Assembly (NCBI GenBank): GCA_016779265.1
Contig: JADHNY010000001.1
Span: forward strand, 62,001-126,000
Length of the DNA stretch: 64,000 nucleotides
Origin: Pirellulales bacterium
Lineage (GTDB): Bacteria > Planctomycetota > Planctomycetia > Pirellulales > UBA1268
Direction: 5' to 3'
Positions 55,682-64,000 of this stretch are shown here, piece by piece. The translations under genes were made by a program, and so were the position numbers. The notes beneath the pieces were generated by a model that was not told the DNA's origin, did no database searches, and saw nothing but the letters and a program-made list of their open reading frames with translations. How positions within the stretch are numbered: the stretch's first letter is position 1; the number at the start of each line of letters is the position of its first letter.

Positions 55682-58207
55682 ATGCGCGTGTCCCGCTTCC
55701 TGAATCGCCCGGTGTTGTGTGGTGTGGTCCTGTTGGCCTGCGGCCTAGTGGCGTGCTCCGCCTCGGCCCACGACGGCGAACACGAGCATGCGCACGAGCA
55801 CGCTGCGGCTGCTCCAGCCCTGTCGCCAGCGATGGTGCTCCCAGAGATGGCGGGGCCAGCTCCGTGGACCACGAAGCCCGTCTTTGACGACCCCGAGCGG
55901 TTTCAGATCGCGATCATGACCGACCGCACCGGTGGCCATCGCCCCGGCATCTGGATGGACGCGGTCAGCAAGCTCAACATGCTCAGGCCGAGCTTTGTGA
56001 TGTCGGTCGGTGACCTGATCGAGGGCTACACCGACGATCGGACTCGGGCGCTCGCCGAGTGGGATGAGTTCAACGGTTTCATCGACCAGCTCGACATGAA
56101 GTTCTTCTTCGTGGCGGGCAACCACGATGTGACCAACCCGATGCTCCAGGAACTCTGGCGGGAGAAGTTTGGAGCCGGCTGGTATTCCTTCGACTACAAA
56201 CGCGTGCACTTTCTCTGCCTGCTCAGCGAAGACCCGCTGCAGCGGATCGGTGAGGAGCAGCTGGCCTTCATTCGTGATGACTTGGCTGCCCATGCCGATG
56301 CACGTCACACGCTGGTGTTTCTGCACAAGCCGCTCTGGAACATCGCCGAACGTGAGCTGGCCGCCGGCAATGAAGACAGCACCAACTGGAAAAAGGTCGA
56401 GGCGATGCTTGCGGACCGGCCCCACACGGTGTTTGCCGGCCATGTGCACCACTACGTGCAGTACAGCCGCAACGGCGGTCGCAGTTACTACTCGCTCGCC
56501 ACCACCGGCGGCTCGTCGCAGCTGCGGGGTGTGCCCTACGGTGAGTTTGACCATGTGACCTGGCTGACGATGGAGAAAGACGGACCGCAGGTAGTGAACC
56601 TCAAACTCGATGGGATTCTGCCGCCAGACGTGGTCACGGAGGAAGAGTCGCAGCGGTTTCGGGCGTTCCTCTCACAGACCGTGGTGGAGGTTGCGCCGAT
56701 CTTGGTCGACGACGCCAACGGCTTTCTCGAGGGTGACGTGCATGTGCGGATGAGCAACAGCTTCAGCGAGCCAGTTGAGTTTGCAGGTGACTTCAACGGG
56801 CTCCCGCTGCGTGGACTATCGGTCGATCCGGAACGGGTGCGGGTGGCTGTTGAGCCAGGCAGTGAGATGACCCAGTCGGTGCGGGTTCGCTTTGGAGAGA
56901 CGATCGACTTCGCGCGGCTCTCAGGTGCCGTGCTGCGGGCCACGCTGCGGACGCCTGGTGCGGAAGGCCTCTCCGCTGAGCGGCTGATTCCGGTGATCAT
57001 CGACCGCCGGCATGTCTGCGGTCCGCTCGCAGGCAAAGTGAATCTGGCCGCCCCGAGTTTTCCGGCAGCGAAAGTCGGTGGTGACACCTATGCCACCGAT
57101 GCCAACGCCCTTGTGCTTGGTGAGGCGAGCAGCTGGAACGGCCCAGAAGACGGCTCGTTTGTGTTCACCACAGGCCACACGAGCGAATCTTTTGTAATCG
57201 ATGTCCGCGTGCGTGATGAGCGGATCGAAGACGGCGATGCTATCGAGTTCTTTATCGATCCGCGGCCAGCGAATGAGCGACGCGGCGACACCCGGTTCGG
57301 CCGCCGCACCGTGCGAGTGTTGGCAACGCCGCCAGACGCTCAGGGCATCTGTGGGGTCGACGCGGTGTTCACGCGACGGCCTTTGGAGAACTGCTCGGCT
57401 CAAGGTGTTCGTGTTGAGGGTGGCTACACCTTGCGGATCGCACTGCCGCTTGAGCCGTTTCGTCGTGGTGAGACGCCGGTGGACGACTTTCTACTCGCCG
57501 GCATGCTCCACGATGTTGACGATCCGAGCGGCCCGGCTGCTGAGATCCTCTGGCGAGGTAGCCGTTCAATCCGTGATCGCAACAGTGGGTATGGGACGTT
57601 TGTGTGGGAAGCAGTTGGTGACAAGTGGGAAAACGACATCTCAGCCTTTGAGGCGAGTGACCGCGAGTCGCCGCCGCCGACCGGGGCCGTGCTGTTTGTC
57701 GGCTCATCGAGCATTCGGCTCTGGAAACTGCCACAGTGGCTGCCCGATCTGACCGCGATCAACCGAGGCTTTGGTGGCTCGCAGATCGCGGACGTCAATC
57801 GCCATCTGAAGCGGATCGTGCTCCCCTACAAGCCGTCGCAGATCGTGTTCTATGCTGGCGACAACGATATCAATGCCAAGAAGACACCGGCCCGTGTGAC
57901 CGACGACTTTAATGCCTTTGTGACTGCGGTCCGCAGAGATCTTCCAGAGACTCGCATTATCTTTGTGGCGATCAAGCCGAGTCTGAAACGCTGGGGCCAG
58001 TTTGCTACCCAGCAGCAGGCCAACGACGCGATCCGTGAGATCTGTGAAGCGAGCCCGCAGCTGACCTACCTCGACGTGGTAACGCCGATGCTCGGTGACA
58101 ATGGTGAGCCAAAGCCAGAGCTGTTTGCCGACGATGGGCTGCACCTCAACGACGCCGGCTATCGGCTCTGGACCGACCTACTCAAGAAACACCTTGCCGC
58201 GAAGTGA
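55682..58207 (+). CDS. Fusion lipoprotein: calcineurin-like phosphoesterase, CBM9-like domain, SGNH hydrolase
   Basis: 841 residues from ATG 55682 (GAGG upstream; a further ATG at 55625 adds 19 residues). The signal peptide ends at lipobox LVAC (Cys25; LLAC at Cys20 is an alternative), then a short His-rich spacer HDGEHEHAHEH. Domain 1 (about 60-320) has metallophosphoesterase motifs GDLIEG, GNHD and GHVHH, but the first DxH reads TDRT. Domain 2 (about 490-645) resembles CBM9-like carbohydrate-binding domains (DAIEFFIDPRP). Domain 3 (about 665-841) is a SGNH hydrolase: VGSSSIRLW, RGFGGSQI, GDNDIN and DGLHLN. The likely substrates are extracellular phosphorylated or acylated polymers; this is inferred. 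Confidence 0.85.
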   Translation: MRVSRFLNRPVLCGVVLLACGLVACSASAHDGEHEHAHEHAAAAPALSPAMVLPEMAGPAPWTTKPVFDDPERFQIAIMTDRTGGHRPGIWMDAVSKLNMLRPSFVMSVGDLIEGYTDDRTRALAEWDEFNGFIDQLDMKFFFVAGNHDVTNPMLQELWREKFGAGWYSFDYKRVHFLCLLSEDPLQRIGEEQLAFIRDDLAAHADARHTLVFLHKPLWNIAERELAAGNEDSTNWKKVEAMLADRPHTVFAGHVHHYVQYSRNGGRSYYSLATTGGSSQLRGVPYGEFDHVTWLTMEKDGPQVVNLKLDGILPPDVVTEEESQRFRAFLSQTVVEVAPILVDDANGFLEGDVHVRMSNSFSEPVEFAGDFNGLPLRGLSVDPERVRVAVEPGSEMTQSVRVRFGETIDFARLSGAVLRATLRTPGAEGLSAERLIPVIIDRRHVCGPLAGKVNLAAPSFPAAKVGGDTYATDANALVLGEASSWNGPEDGSFVFTTGHTSESFVIDVRVRDERIEDGDAIEFFIDPRPANERRGDTRFGRRTVRVLATPPDAQGICGVDAVFTRRPLENCSAQGVRVEGGYTLRIALPLEPFRRGETPVDDFLLAGMLHDVDDPSGPAAEILWRGSRSIRDRNSGYGTFVWEAVGDKWENDISAFEASDRESPPPTGAVLFVGSSSIRLWKLPQWLPDLTAINRGFGGSQIADVNRHLKRIVLPYKPSQIVFYAGDNDINAKKTPARVTDDFNAFVTAVRRDLPETRIIFVAIKPSLKRWGQFATQQQANDAIREICEASPQLTYLDVVTPMLGDNGEPKPELFADDGLHLNDAGYRLWTDLLKKHLAAK

Positions 58208-58228
58208 GGCTTGCAACGCGGCATGCGT

Positions 58229-61200
58229 TCACGCCCCGACAGTCACCACGGGAGCCACTTCACGCGAGGGCAGTGGGGCGGCTTCAGCGGCAGGGGCCTG
58301 GACCGTCTCAAACACGCGGAAGCAGAGGCCCAGCAGCAGCGGCACCAGCACGATCGTGACGAGCGTCGAGACGAGCAGCCCACCTAAGAGCACGCTGCCA
58401 AGGCCGCGATAGAGTTCACTACCGGCACCGGGGAAGAGCACCAGCGGGAGGAGGCCCAGCACGGTCGTGAGCGTGGTCATGAAGATCGGTCGCAGTCGGC
58501 TGCGGACCGCCTCAAGGATCGCCTCCTCACGGGAGTAGCCTTCGTTACGAATCAGGTTCAACGACTGGTAGACGATCAGGATCGGGTTGTTGACCACGGT
58601 GCCAATCAGGATCACAAAGCCGAGCATCGTGAGCACGTCAAGTGGCTGAGAGATGCCAAACGAGGCGCCGAAGACGTTGACCGCGGCGAGCCCGAGGAGT
58701 CCGCCAACGCTGCCCAGCGGCACCGCGGCAATGATCACCAGCGGATAGAACCAGCTCTCAAACAACGCTGCCATCAACAGGTAGGTGATCAGACCTGCGA
58801 GCGCGAGATTGAACCAGAGGGAGTCCCAGGTGTCGCGGAGCTTGTCGGCAGTGCCGCCGAGGTTGATCTGATAACCGCCGTCAAGCTGGCCGGAATCGCG
58901 AAGCGGCTGCACCACCATCGATTGGATCCGCTCTTGCGCCTCCTCCAGCGGCATGCCGGGAGGAGGTGACACCTGCACGGTGATCGCTCGCTCCCGCTCG
59001 CGGTGGATGATCTGCTCAGGGCCGCTGGAATACTCACGGATCTCTGCCACGCTCTCGAGTGGCACAAGCTGCCCGCCCGGGGTTACCACCGGCAGGCTGC
59101 GGAGGTCTTGGGTCCGCTGTACGAAGCGGTCTTCGCCCTTGATCACGAGATCGATCCGGTCGGCTCCGAGGAAGTAGTCGGTCGCGTAGCCTCCATCGAC
59201 CAGGCAGTCGACCATGTAGCCGAGCTGGCGGGCGTCGAGCTGCATGTCGGCCGACTGCTCCCACCGCGGAACGAGCTGAACCTCAGGGCTGGAGAGGTCG
59301 AGCGATGGCTTGGGCAGGTTTTGGCTGCCCGGCGTCGCCTCGCCAAGCAGGCCCATGATCTGACCGCCGATTCCGACGAGATGTTCGAGGTCGGGGCCGG
59401 TGATCTCGACGTCGATCGAACGGCCTGATCCGAGGCCTTGCTCGAACAGGCTCGACTGCTTGGCAATGCCGAACGTGCCGGGGAGTTCTGCCGCAATCGA
59501 ACGGATCAGCGGAATCAGTTTTGACGCGGAGAGCGGATCGAGGGCTCGCAGGCCAAGAAACACGCTCTTGCCACGGGCGACGAAGAAGCAGTCACCGAGG
59601 ATCGGATAGTCGAGAGCTTCGGCTTCGGGGGTGCCAGGGTCAACGTCCCAGTAGGGCAGCAGCCGTTCCTCAACCACATCGCCCATACGGAGCAGCTCGT
59701 CGAGGTTGTAACCAGGCGGCGGGAGCAGGATTCCGAACACGAGGTTCCGGTTTCCTTCAGGCAGGTATTCCACCTTCGGCAGCAGGAGCCAGGTGGCCCA
59801 GACGGCGACCGCGACGATCGCCCCGGCACCAGCGATCTGCCGCACGGGCCCCGCAAGTAAGAACCGCAGTCCGCCGACGAGGCGGTCGAGGAGAAAGCCA
59901 CCGAGGCGGCTGGCCACGTCGTTGCTCTTGGCAGCCTTCGGCTTGCGTCCAGACAGCACCGACGCTGTTGCCGTCGGCACAACCAGCACCGAGACGATCA
60001 GCGAGAGGCTGACAGCCGCGCTGATTGCCAGCGCGATGTCGCCGAAGAGCTGCCCTGCCTCCTGCTTCACAAACAGCACGGGGAGAAACACGGCGACTGT
60101 GGTGAGCGTGCTGGCTAGCACGGCCCCCCAGACCTCGTTGGCTCCACGGATCGCAGCCGAGCGAGCATCGAGTCCTTGATTCCACTTGGTGACGATGTTC
60201 TCCAAGACCACCACCGCATTGTCGACCAGCATGCCGACAGCGAAGGCCATGCCGGCGAGGCTGACCACGTTGAGCGACCGGCCAAAGAGCGAGAGTGCGA
60301 GGAAGGTTCCGACAACGCTGATCGGAATGGCAACGGCGGCCACCAGGGTGCTCCGCAGGCTCCGCAGAAACAGCAGCAGCACGCTGATCGTCAGCATGCC
60401 ACCGATCACAATGTTGCTGCGGACGAGGCCGATCGCAGAGTTGATGTAGTCGGTCTCGTCATAGACCTGCGTCAGCGTCAGCCCGCGTTTTCGCAGCACG
60501 CCTTGATCGATGTCGCGGGCCACCTCCCGCAGTTCGGCCATCGTCTCAAGCACGTTGGCGTTCTGGTCGCGGGTGACACGGATGGCGATGTTGCCCGCTC
60601 CGAAGCGGCGGACGATGCCGTCGGGCTTGCGGGTGCCCAGGCGGGCATAGGCGACGTCCCGGACATAGACCGGCCGACCTTCTCGACGAGCGATGATCAC
60701 CGCCTCAACCTGCTCAGGTGAGCGGAACTGACCGAGCGTACGCACGACATACCGTCGTTTGCCTTCCCAGAAGTCACCACCCGAGGTGTCCTGGTTTTGG
60801 CCGGCGAGGGCTGAGCGGAGGTCTTCAATCGTCAGCTGGCGGGCAGCGAGCTTCTGCGGGTCGACGATGACCTGCAGCTGGTCATCACGCCCACCGACGA
60901 GATCGGCGCTCGAGACACCTTCCACCCGCTCGAGTCGGCTTTCGATTTCATCTTCGGCCATCCGCCGCATCGACTCAATGTCGATCACGGGTGGAAGCAG
61001 GTCGGCGAGTTCGGGATGGGCTTCGGCGAGTTTGGTGAGCCGGAAGAGCTGGAGATCGGGGGTGCGGCCCGAAAGCACGCGGTTGAGGTCGGCGGCCAGG
61101 GCAGGGTATTGCTCGGCGGCCTTCGACACCGCGTCCGGATCTGGTGGCGCCTGGCCAAGCATCAGCCATGCGATGGGGCGGTCGTTGGAGTTTGAGGTTT

Positions 61201-61582
61201 TGATCACCGGGCGATCGGCATCGATCGGCCAGTCGCGAACCTGCTGCACGCGGGTGTTGGTCTTCACCAACACCTGATCCATGTCGACCCCGATGCCAAA
61301 CTCGAGCGTGACTTCGCCGACGGAGTCGCTGCAGGTGCTTGAAAGTTTGGCGAGGCCTTCGACGCTACGGAGCTGCTCCTCCAGTGGCTGGACGATTTCT
61401 CGTTCGATCTCTTGTGGACTCGCACCCCGCCAACGGGCTTCGACGGTGATTGTGGGGATCTGCACCTCCGGCGTGAGCTGGATCGGCATCGTGATCAGCG
61501 CGAGGATGCCGAAGAGGCCGACAAGCAGAACGCCGACAGCCACTTTCACCGGGTTTGAAACGCAGGCCTGGATCAGATTCAT
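58229..61582 (-). CDS. RND superfamily efflux transporter (HAE1-like permease)
   Basis: 1117 residues, proton-driven inner-membrane trimer. It starts NLIQACVSNPVKVAVGVLLVGLFGILAL (TM1) and shows ASPQEIEREIVQPLEE, VGMLVDNAVVVLENIV in TM4 (Asp-Asn where AcrB has Asp-Asp) and the C-terminal helices with LTMLGFVILIGTVVNNPILIVYQ. An extra stretch at about 150-215 (PDPDAVSKAAEQYPALAADLNRV) is longer than in AcrB. The adaptor gene precedes it, with a four-base overlap. No outer-membrane channel gene is seen. Substrate unknown (drug, heavy metal or lipid). Confidence 0.92.
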   Translation of the reverse strand: MNLIQACVSNPVKVAVGVLLVGLFGILALITMPIQLTPEVQIPTITVEARWRGASPQEIEREIVQPLEEQLRSVEGLAKLSSTCSDSVGEVTLEFGIGVDMDQVLVKTNTRVQQVRDWPIDADRPVIKTSNSNDRPIAWLMLGQAPPDPDAVSKAAEQYPALAADLNRVLSGRTPDLQLFRLTKLAEAHPELADLLPPVIDIESMRRMAEDEIESRLERVEGVSSADLVGGRDDQLQVIVDPQKLAARQLTIEDLRSALAGQNQDTSGGDFWEGKRRYVVRTLGQFRSPEQVEAVIIARREGRPVYVRDVAYARLGTRKPDGIVRRFGAGNIAIRVTRDQNANVLETMAELREVARDIDQGVLRKRGLTLTQVYDETDYINSAIGLVRSNIVIGGMLTISVLLLFLRSLRSTLVAAVAIPISVVGTFLALSLFGRSLNVVSLAGMAFAVGMLVDNAVVVLENIVTKWNQGLDARSAAIRGANEVWGAVLASTLTTVAVFLPVLFVKQEAGQLFGDIALAISAAVSLSLIVSVLVVPTATASVLSGRKPKAAKSNDVASRLGGFLLDRLVGGLRFLLAGPVRQIAGAGAIVAVAVWATWLLLPKVEYLPEGNRNLVFGILLPPPGYNLDELLRMGDVVEERLLPYWDVDPGTPEAEALDYPILGDCFFVARGKSVFLGLRALDPLSASKLIPLIRSIAAELPGTFGIAKQSSLFEQGLGSGRSIDVEITGPDLEHLVGIGGQIMGLLGEATPGSQNLPKPSLDLSSPEVQLVPRWEQSADMQLDARQLGYMVDCLVDGGYATDYFLGADRIDLVIKGEDRFVQRTQDLRSLPVVTPGGQLVPLESVAEIREYSSGPEQIIHRERERAITVQVSPPPGMPLEEAQERIQSMVVQPLRDSGQLDGGYQINLGGTADKLRDTWDSLWFNLALAGLITYLLMAALFESWFYPLVIIAAVPLGSVGGLLGLAAVNVFGASFGISQPLDVLTMLGFVILIGTVVNNPILIVYQSLNLIRNEGYSREEAILEAVRSRLRPIFMTTLTTVLGLLPLVLFPGAGSELYRGLGSVLLGGLLVSTLVTIVLVPLLLGLCFRVFETVQAPAAEAAPLPSREVAPVVTVGA

Positions 61583-62949
61583 GGTGTGGGTGCCTTCACA
61601 TACTTCACAGCAGCGCCCGGTCGAAGCCGCTCATTGCCACGCGTGACAACGAGCTGGCCCGGCTCAACGCCGCCGGTGACTTCGACGCTCTGCGCTACCG
61701 TGGCCCCGAGAGTGACAGGAACGGGCCTGACGGTGCCGGTGGGACTAGTGTTCCCGCCTGACGGGCTGCTGTCGACGACATAGACAACGGGAGTGCCAGT
61801 ACCGAGGACGAGGGCATCCTTGGGAACAACGGTGACCTCGCCGCGGGCGCCGACGGGAAGCCAGGCGCGGGCGAGCATGCCGCCACGAAGCACTGGCTGA
61901 TCCTCGACAACCTGGTTCTCCAAGACGACCTGCACGGGAAACGAGCGGCTGCGGAGGTCGGCTTGCGGGATGATGCGTTCGACAGTGCCGATCCAGGTCT
62001 GCAGGGGAGCAGCGTCAAACTCTAAACGGACTTCGGTACCGGGCTTGAGCGAGGTGACATAGATCTCAGGCAGCTGCACCACCACCTCCACCCGATCGAG
62101 TTCGACAATTCGAGCGATCAAGCCGCTGCGAATCACCCACTCACCTTCCTCGGCGTGTCGCTCCACCACCCAGCCGTCAAATGGGGCTCGGATCGTGTGC
62201 TTGGCCAACTGGTCATCGATGCGTTGCACGGCAGCTTCCTGGACCGCTACCGCAGCGGCGGCCTGAGCGACGACCTCTCTGCGAGGGCCCGCTTCGACCA
62301 TGGAGAGTGCGGCCTGTTTGGCGCGGAGCTCCGCTTTGATCTGTCGCAGCTCGGTCTGTCCATCTTGCAGCTCGTCGGTGGTTGCGGTGCCCCGCTCGAA
62401 GAGCTTCTCCAGCCGAGCGAGTCGGCTTTCGGCATAGGTCAAGCGGGCCTCGAGCCCCTCTGTCTCCGCTGAGGCTTGTTCGATTTCCTCAGGCCGGCTG
62501 CCGGCCTCGAGTTCGGCGAGTTCTTGGCGGCGTTTGTCGAGCTCGGCGACCGCTCCAGACCGCTCGATTTCCAGCAGGCCACGCAGCAACTCGGCCAGGG
62601 TGTCACCTTTGCGAACCTGTTGGCCATCTTCAATCGGCAGGCTCACCAGCCGTCCGTCGACGGCGCTGCCGACATCGCTTTCCCGGAATGGGTAGACGGT
62701 GCCGACAAACGATTGACCACGGGAGAGTTCCATGCGGCTGACCTCAGCCACAACGACAGGGACGGCCTCGGAGCTTGTCTGTGCAAGCACCCGACTGCCG
62801 GGCAGCCATGGCAGCGTCGCGAGCAGGAACGCGACTCCCAAGAGTCGCTGGACGACTGCCGTTGTTCCGCGTGCCACTCTTCCTCGCTTTGCCACAGCCT
62901 CTTCCCCGCAGGTATGCATGCAGCCAACACACCGCTGGCAGACGCTCAT
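61579..62949 (-). CDS. RND efflux periplasmic adaptor (membrane fusion protein)
   Basis: 456 residues. N-terminal signal segment VVQRLLGVAFLLATLPWLPG, then the HlyD/AcrA-type fold: barrel-sandwich VGSAVDGRLVSLPIEDGQQVRKGDTL, a long alpha-hairpin (AVAELDKRRQELAELEAGSRPEEIEQ to VQRIDDQLAKHTIRAPFDGWV), beta-barrel and membrane-proximal domains. The four-base overlap with the pump gene shows coupling. The first 20-odd residues include several Cys (CQRCVGC), and the true start may be a later Met (MHTCGEE). The promoter lies in the region shared with the 23S rRNA leader, divergently. Confidence 0.88.
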   Translation of the reverse strand: MSVCQRCVGCMHTCGEEAVAKRGRVARGTTAVVQRLLGVAFLLATLPWLPGSRVLAQTSSEAVPVVVAEVSRMELSRGQSFVGTVYPFRESDVGSAVDGRLVSLPIEDGQQVRKGDTLAELLRGLLEIERSGAVAELDKRRQELAELEAGSRPEEIEQASAETEGLEARLTYAESRLARLEKLFERGTATTDELQDGQTELRQIKAELRAKQAALSMVEAGPRREVVAQAAAAVAVQEAAVQRIDDQLAKHTIRAPFDGWVVERHAEEGEWVIRSGLIARIVELDRVEVVVQLPEIYVTSLKPGTEVRLEFDAAPLQTWIGTVERIIPQADLRSRSFPVQVVLENQVVEDQPVLRGGMLARAWLPVGARGEVTVVPKDALVLGTGTPVVYVVDSSPSGGNTSPTGTVRPVPVTLGATVAQSVEVTGGVEPGQLVVTRGNERLRPGAAVKYVKAPTP

Positions 62950-63093
62950 TTATACCTCGGGCAACCGCCGCTGGGCGGCCAGGATGGGCTCAAAATCGTT
63001 TCGATCAGGAGATGTGTCTGGAAGGAAAAAGCGTTCAAGACTCGGGGAAAACCGGCCGAAAACATGTTTCTTGGCGTTGTTTTGATGAGCCGC

Positions 63094-63122
63094 TTGACGA
63101 CCCCATCGAGCTTCGCTAACTT
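63094..63122 (+). promoter_or_regulatory. Promoter of the 23S rRNA unit
   Basis: TTGACG (63094-63099), a 17-base spacer and TAACTT (63117-63122). One mismatch in -35 and two in -10 from consensus. Transcription would start near 63129, giving a leader of roughly 540 bases. Confidence 0.6.
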
Positions 63123-63381
63123 TCAACCATCGCGAGGCCGGTGCCGCATCAGACGGACGCCGGTTCCCTGGCGAGGCTCGTGGCGGTTGCCGTGGGTTGA
63201 GGCTCGGTTCGGTTGCTGACTGGAGAAACGTCTCCACTGAAGCAGTCGAGTTGAGCCTCTGTCCATGACAGAAGTCACGAGCCGGCTCCCTGAGGGCAAC
63301 GACGTTGCTGTTGAGGGTGGTTTGCGTGTTCGCACGCGGGCCTCTCGATGGTGATGCGGCCTTTAAGGTGTCGGCTTGTGT

Positions 63382-63393
63382 TGTTCTTTGACA
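63382..63393 (+). promoter_or_regulatory. rRNA antitermination boxA
   Basis: TGTTCTTTGACA resembles the boxA element of bacterial rRNA leaders (consensus TGYTCTTTRAACA; Bacillus TGTTCTTTGAAAAC). It lies about 280 bases upstream of the mature 23S end and should recruit NusB/NusE to the transcribing polymerase. The included TTGACA lacks a good -10, so I do not read it as a promoter. Confidence 0.65.
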
Positions 63394-63631
63394 ATTCGGT
63401 TGTGGTAACTGGCATCTTGTATTGAATGCCGTTGAGTGCTGTTGTTTGAGGCTTTGGTCCTTTGTGGCTTTTGTCTCGTGGGCAGTTATCTCGACGGCGT
63501 TCTCCCAAGGCTTAAGAACGAGAAAAATACGTTACACCCTGAATGGTGTTTCTGGCGGACTTGCGGTGCTTTGCGGCATCGTGTTTCCGGCAGGGGCGAT
63601 GATTTAGGGGGTGGCGGCCTCCCGTTCGTCT

Positions 63632-63651
63632 CTCGTGAGTTTACTCGCGAG
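63632..63651 (+). other. Leader hairpin just upstream of 23S rRNA
   Basis: CTCGTGAG (63632-63639), loop TTTA, CTCGCGAG (63644-63651): eight pairs including one G-T. It ends about 15 bases before the mature rRNA and could take part in 5' processing. Confidence 0.5.
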
Positions 63652-63665
63652 CATTCGATTCGGGT

Positions 63666-64000
63666 GGTCAAGCTACCAAGGGCACATGGGGGATGTCTTG
63701 GCATTAGGAGGCTTTGAAGGGCGCGGAAGGCTGCGATAAGCCTGGGGTAGCTGTCAAACAAGCGATCATCCCGGGATTCCCGAACTGGCATGTACTGAAT
63801 TCATAGGTGCATGCAGCCAACGCGGCGAACTGAAACATCTTAGTAACCGCAGGAAAAGAAAGAAAAATCGATTTCCTCAGTAGCGGCGAGCGAAAGGGAA
63901 ATAGCCCAAACCGTGGTGGTTTCCACCGCGGGGTTGTAGGGCCCTCCACCGGAGTTATCAAACAGTTGGTTAGCGGAACGATCTGGAAAGGTCGTCCACA
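63666..64000 (+). rRNA. 23S ribosomal RNA, 5' part (runs off window)
   Basis: The sequence GGTCAAGCTACCAAGGGCAC opens the 23S 5' end (E. coli GGTTAAGCGACTAAGCGTAC). Further conserved blocks follow: GGATGTCTTGGCA, GAACTGAAACATCT, AGTAACCGCAGGAAAAGAAA, CAGTAGCGGCGAGCGAAAGGG and TCTGGAAAGG near the window end. It shows the mature 5' helix, and only about 335 of the approximately 2900 bases are visible. Confidence 0.95.

Larger units (their letters stand above)
62950..63665. other. Intergenic leader region upstream of 23S rRNA
   Basis: About 715 bases. It holds the adaptor-gene promoter region on the minus strand, a strong sigma-70-type promoter at 63094-63122, an antitermination boxA at 63382-63393 and a hairpin at 63632-63651 near the mature 23S 5' end. 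No 16S rRNA 3' end (no anti-Shine-Dalgarno CCTCC stretch) or tRNA is found, so the 23S gene is unlinked to 16S here. Reading frames in it lack coding features. Confidence 0.7.

Noticed and set aside
63388-63410. TTGACA upstream of 23S as the rRNA promoter
   Set aside because: It sits inside the boxA TGTTCTTTGACA and has no good -10 at 16-18 bases; the TTGACG/TAACTT pair at 63094 is better.

Overview
The window is a compact, GC-rich bacterial chromosome segment. Several features suggest a member of the Planctomycetota, probably Pirellulales-like, although this is inferred from gene content rather than a computed phylogeny. The partial 23S rRNA gene at the right end is not preceded by a 16S gene and has its own promoter and boxA, and unlinked rRNA genes are common in planctomycetes. 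SecA is very long (1250 residues). Many lineage-restricted secreted or beta-propeller proteins lie among housekeeping genes. A Kdo transferase, RND efflux genes and lipoproteins indicate a Gram-negative type envelope. No phage, IS element, integrase or CRISPR array was seen.

Left third (1-20 kb): a partial MFS transporter, a PQQ-type propeller protein, an FHA-domain protein and a Prc/Tsp protease. A tightly overlapping minus-strand operon follows (mannose-1-phosphate guanylyltransferase, lipase-like hydrolase, RuvX/YqgF, epimerase-like protein), then CorA, a eukaryote-like UDP-sugar pyrophosphorylase, membrane proteins of unknown function, MetK, WaaA and SecA.

Middle (20-45 kb): an MgtE-like transporter lacking its N-terminal domain lies divergent to a K+ channel with RCK-2TM-RCK order. 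Next come glutamate decarboxylase (probably a TTG start), a secreted Asn/Gly-repeat protein, a photolyase/cryptochrome, a PhnP-like metallo-beta-lactamase protein, and a His-rich secreted protein convergent with a CopA-type copper ATPase. TrpD, a nucleoside hydrolase, an HtrA protease and a DksA/TraR zinc-finger protein follow. From 39978 down to 34904 a tight four-gene operon encodes an ANL-type adenylating enzyme, an aldehyde dehydrogenase lacking the usual general-base Glu, an iron-type alcohol dehydrogenase and a propeller protein. I read it as a carboxylic-acid to aldehyde to alcohol reduction module, and it is the best candidate here for an undescribed pathway. A SNF2 helicase and a bacterial pentameric ligand-gated ion channel follow.

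Right third (45-64 kb): tRNA-modification genes (mnmG, queG, a dus gene), a Pro/Gln-rich lipoprotein, an oxidative pentose-phosphate operon (gnd, a short-chain dehydrogenase, zwf, dus), tRNA-Cys, two small glycine-rich membrane proteins, a lipoprotein fusing phosphoesterase, CBM9-like and SGNH-hydrolase regions, an RND pump with its adaptor, and the promoter, leader and 5' end of 23S rRNA.

Starts were chosen from Shine-Dalgarno spacing, signal peptides and operon overlaps. Several differ from the longest possible reading frame. Functions come from recognised motifs and remembered family features, not from database searches.
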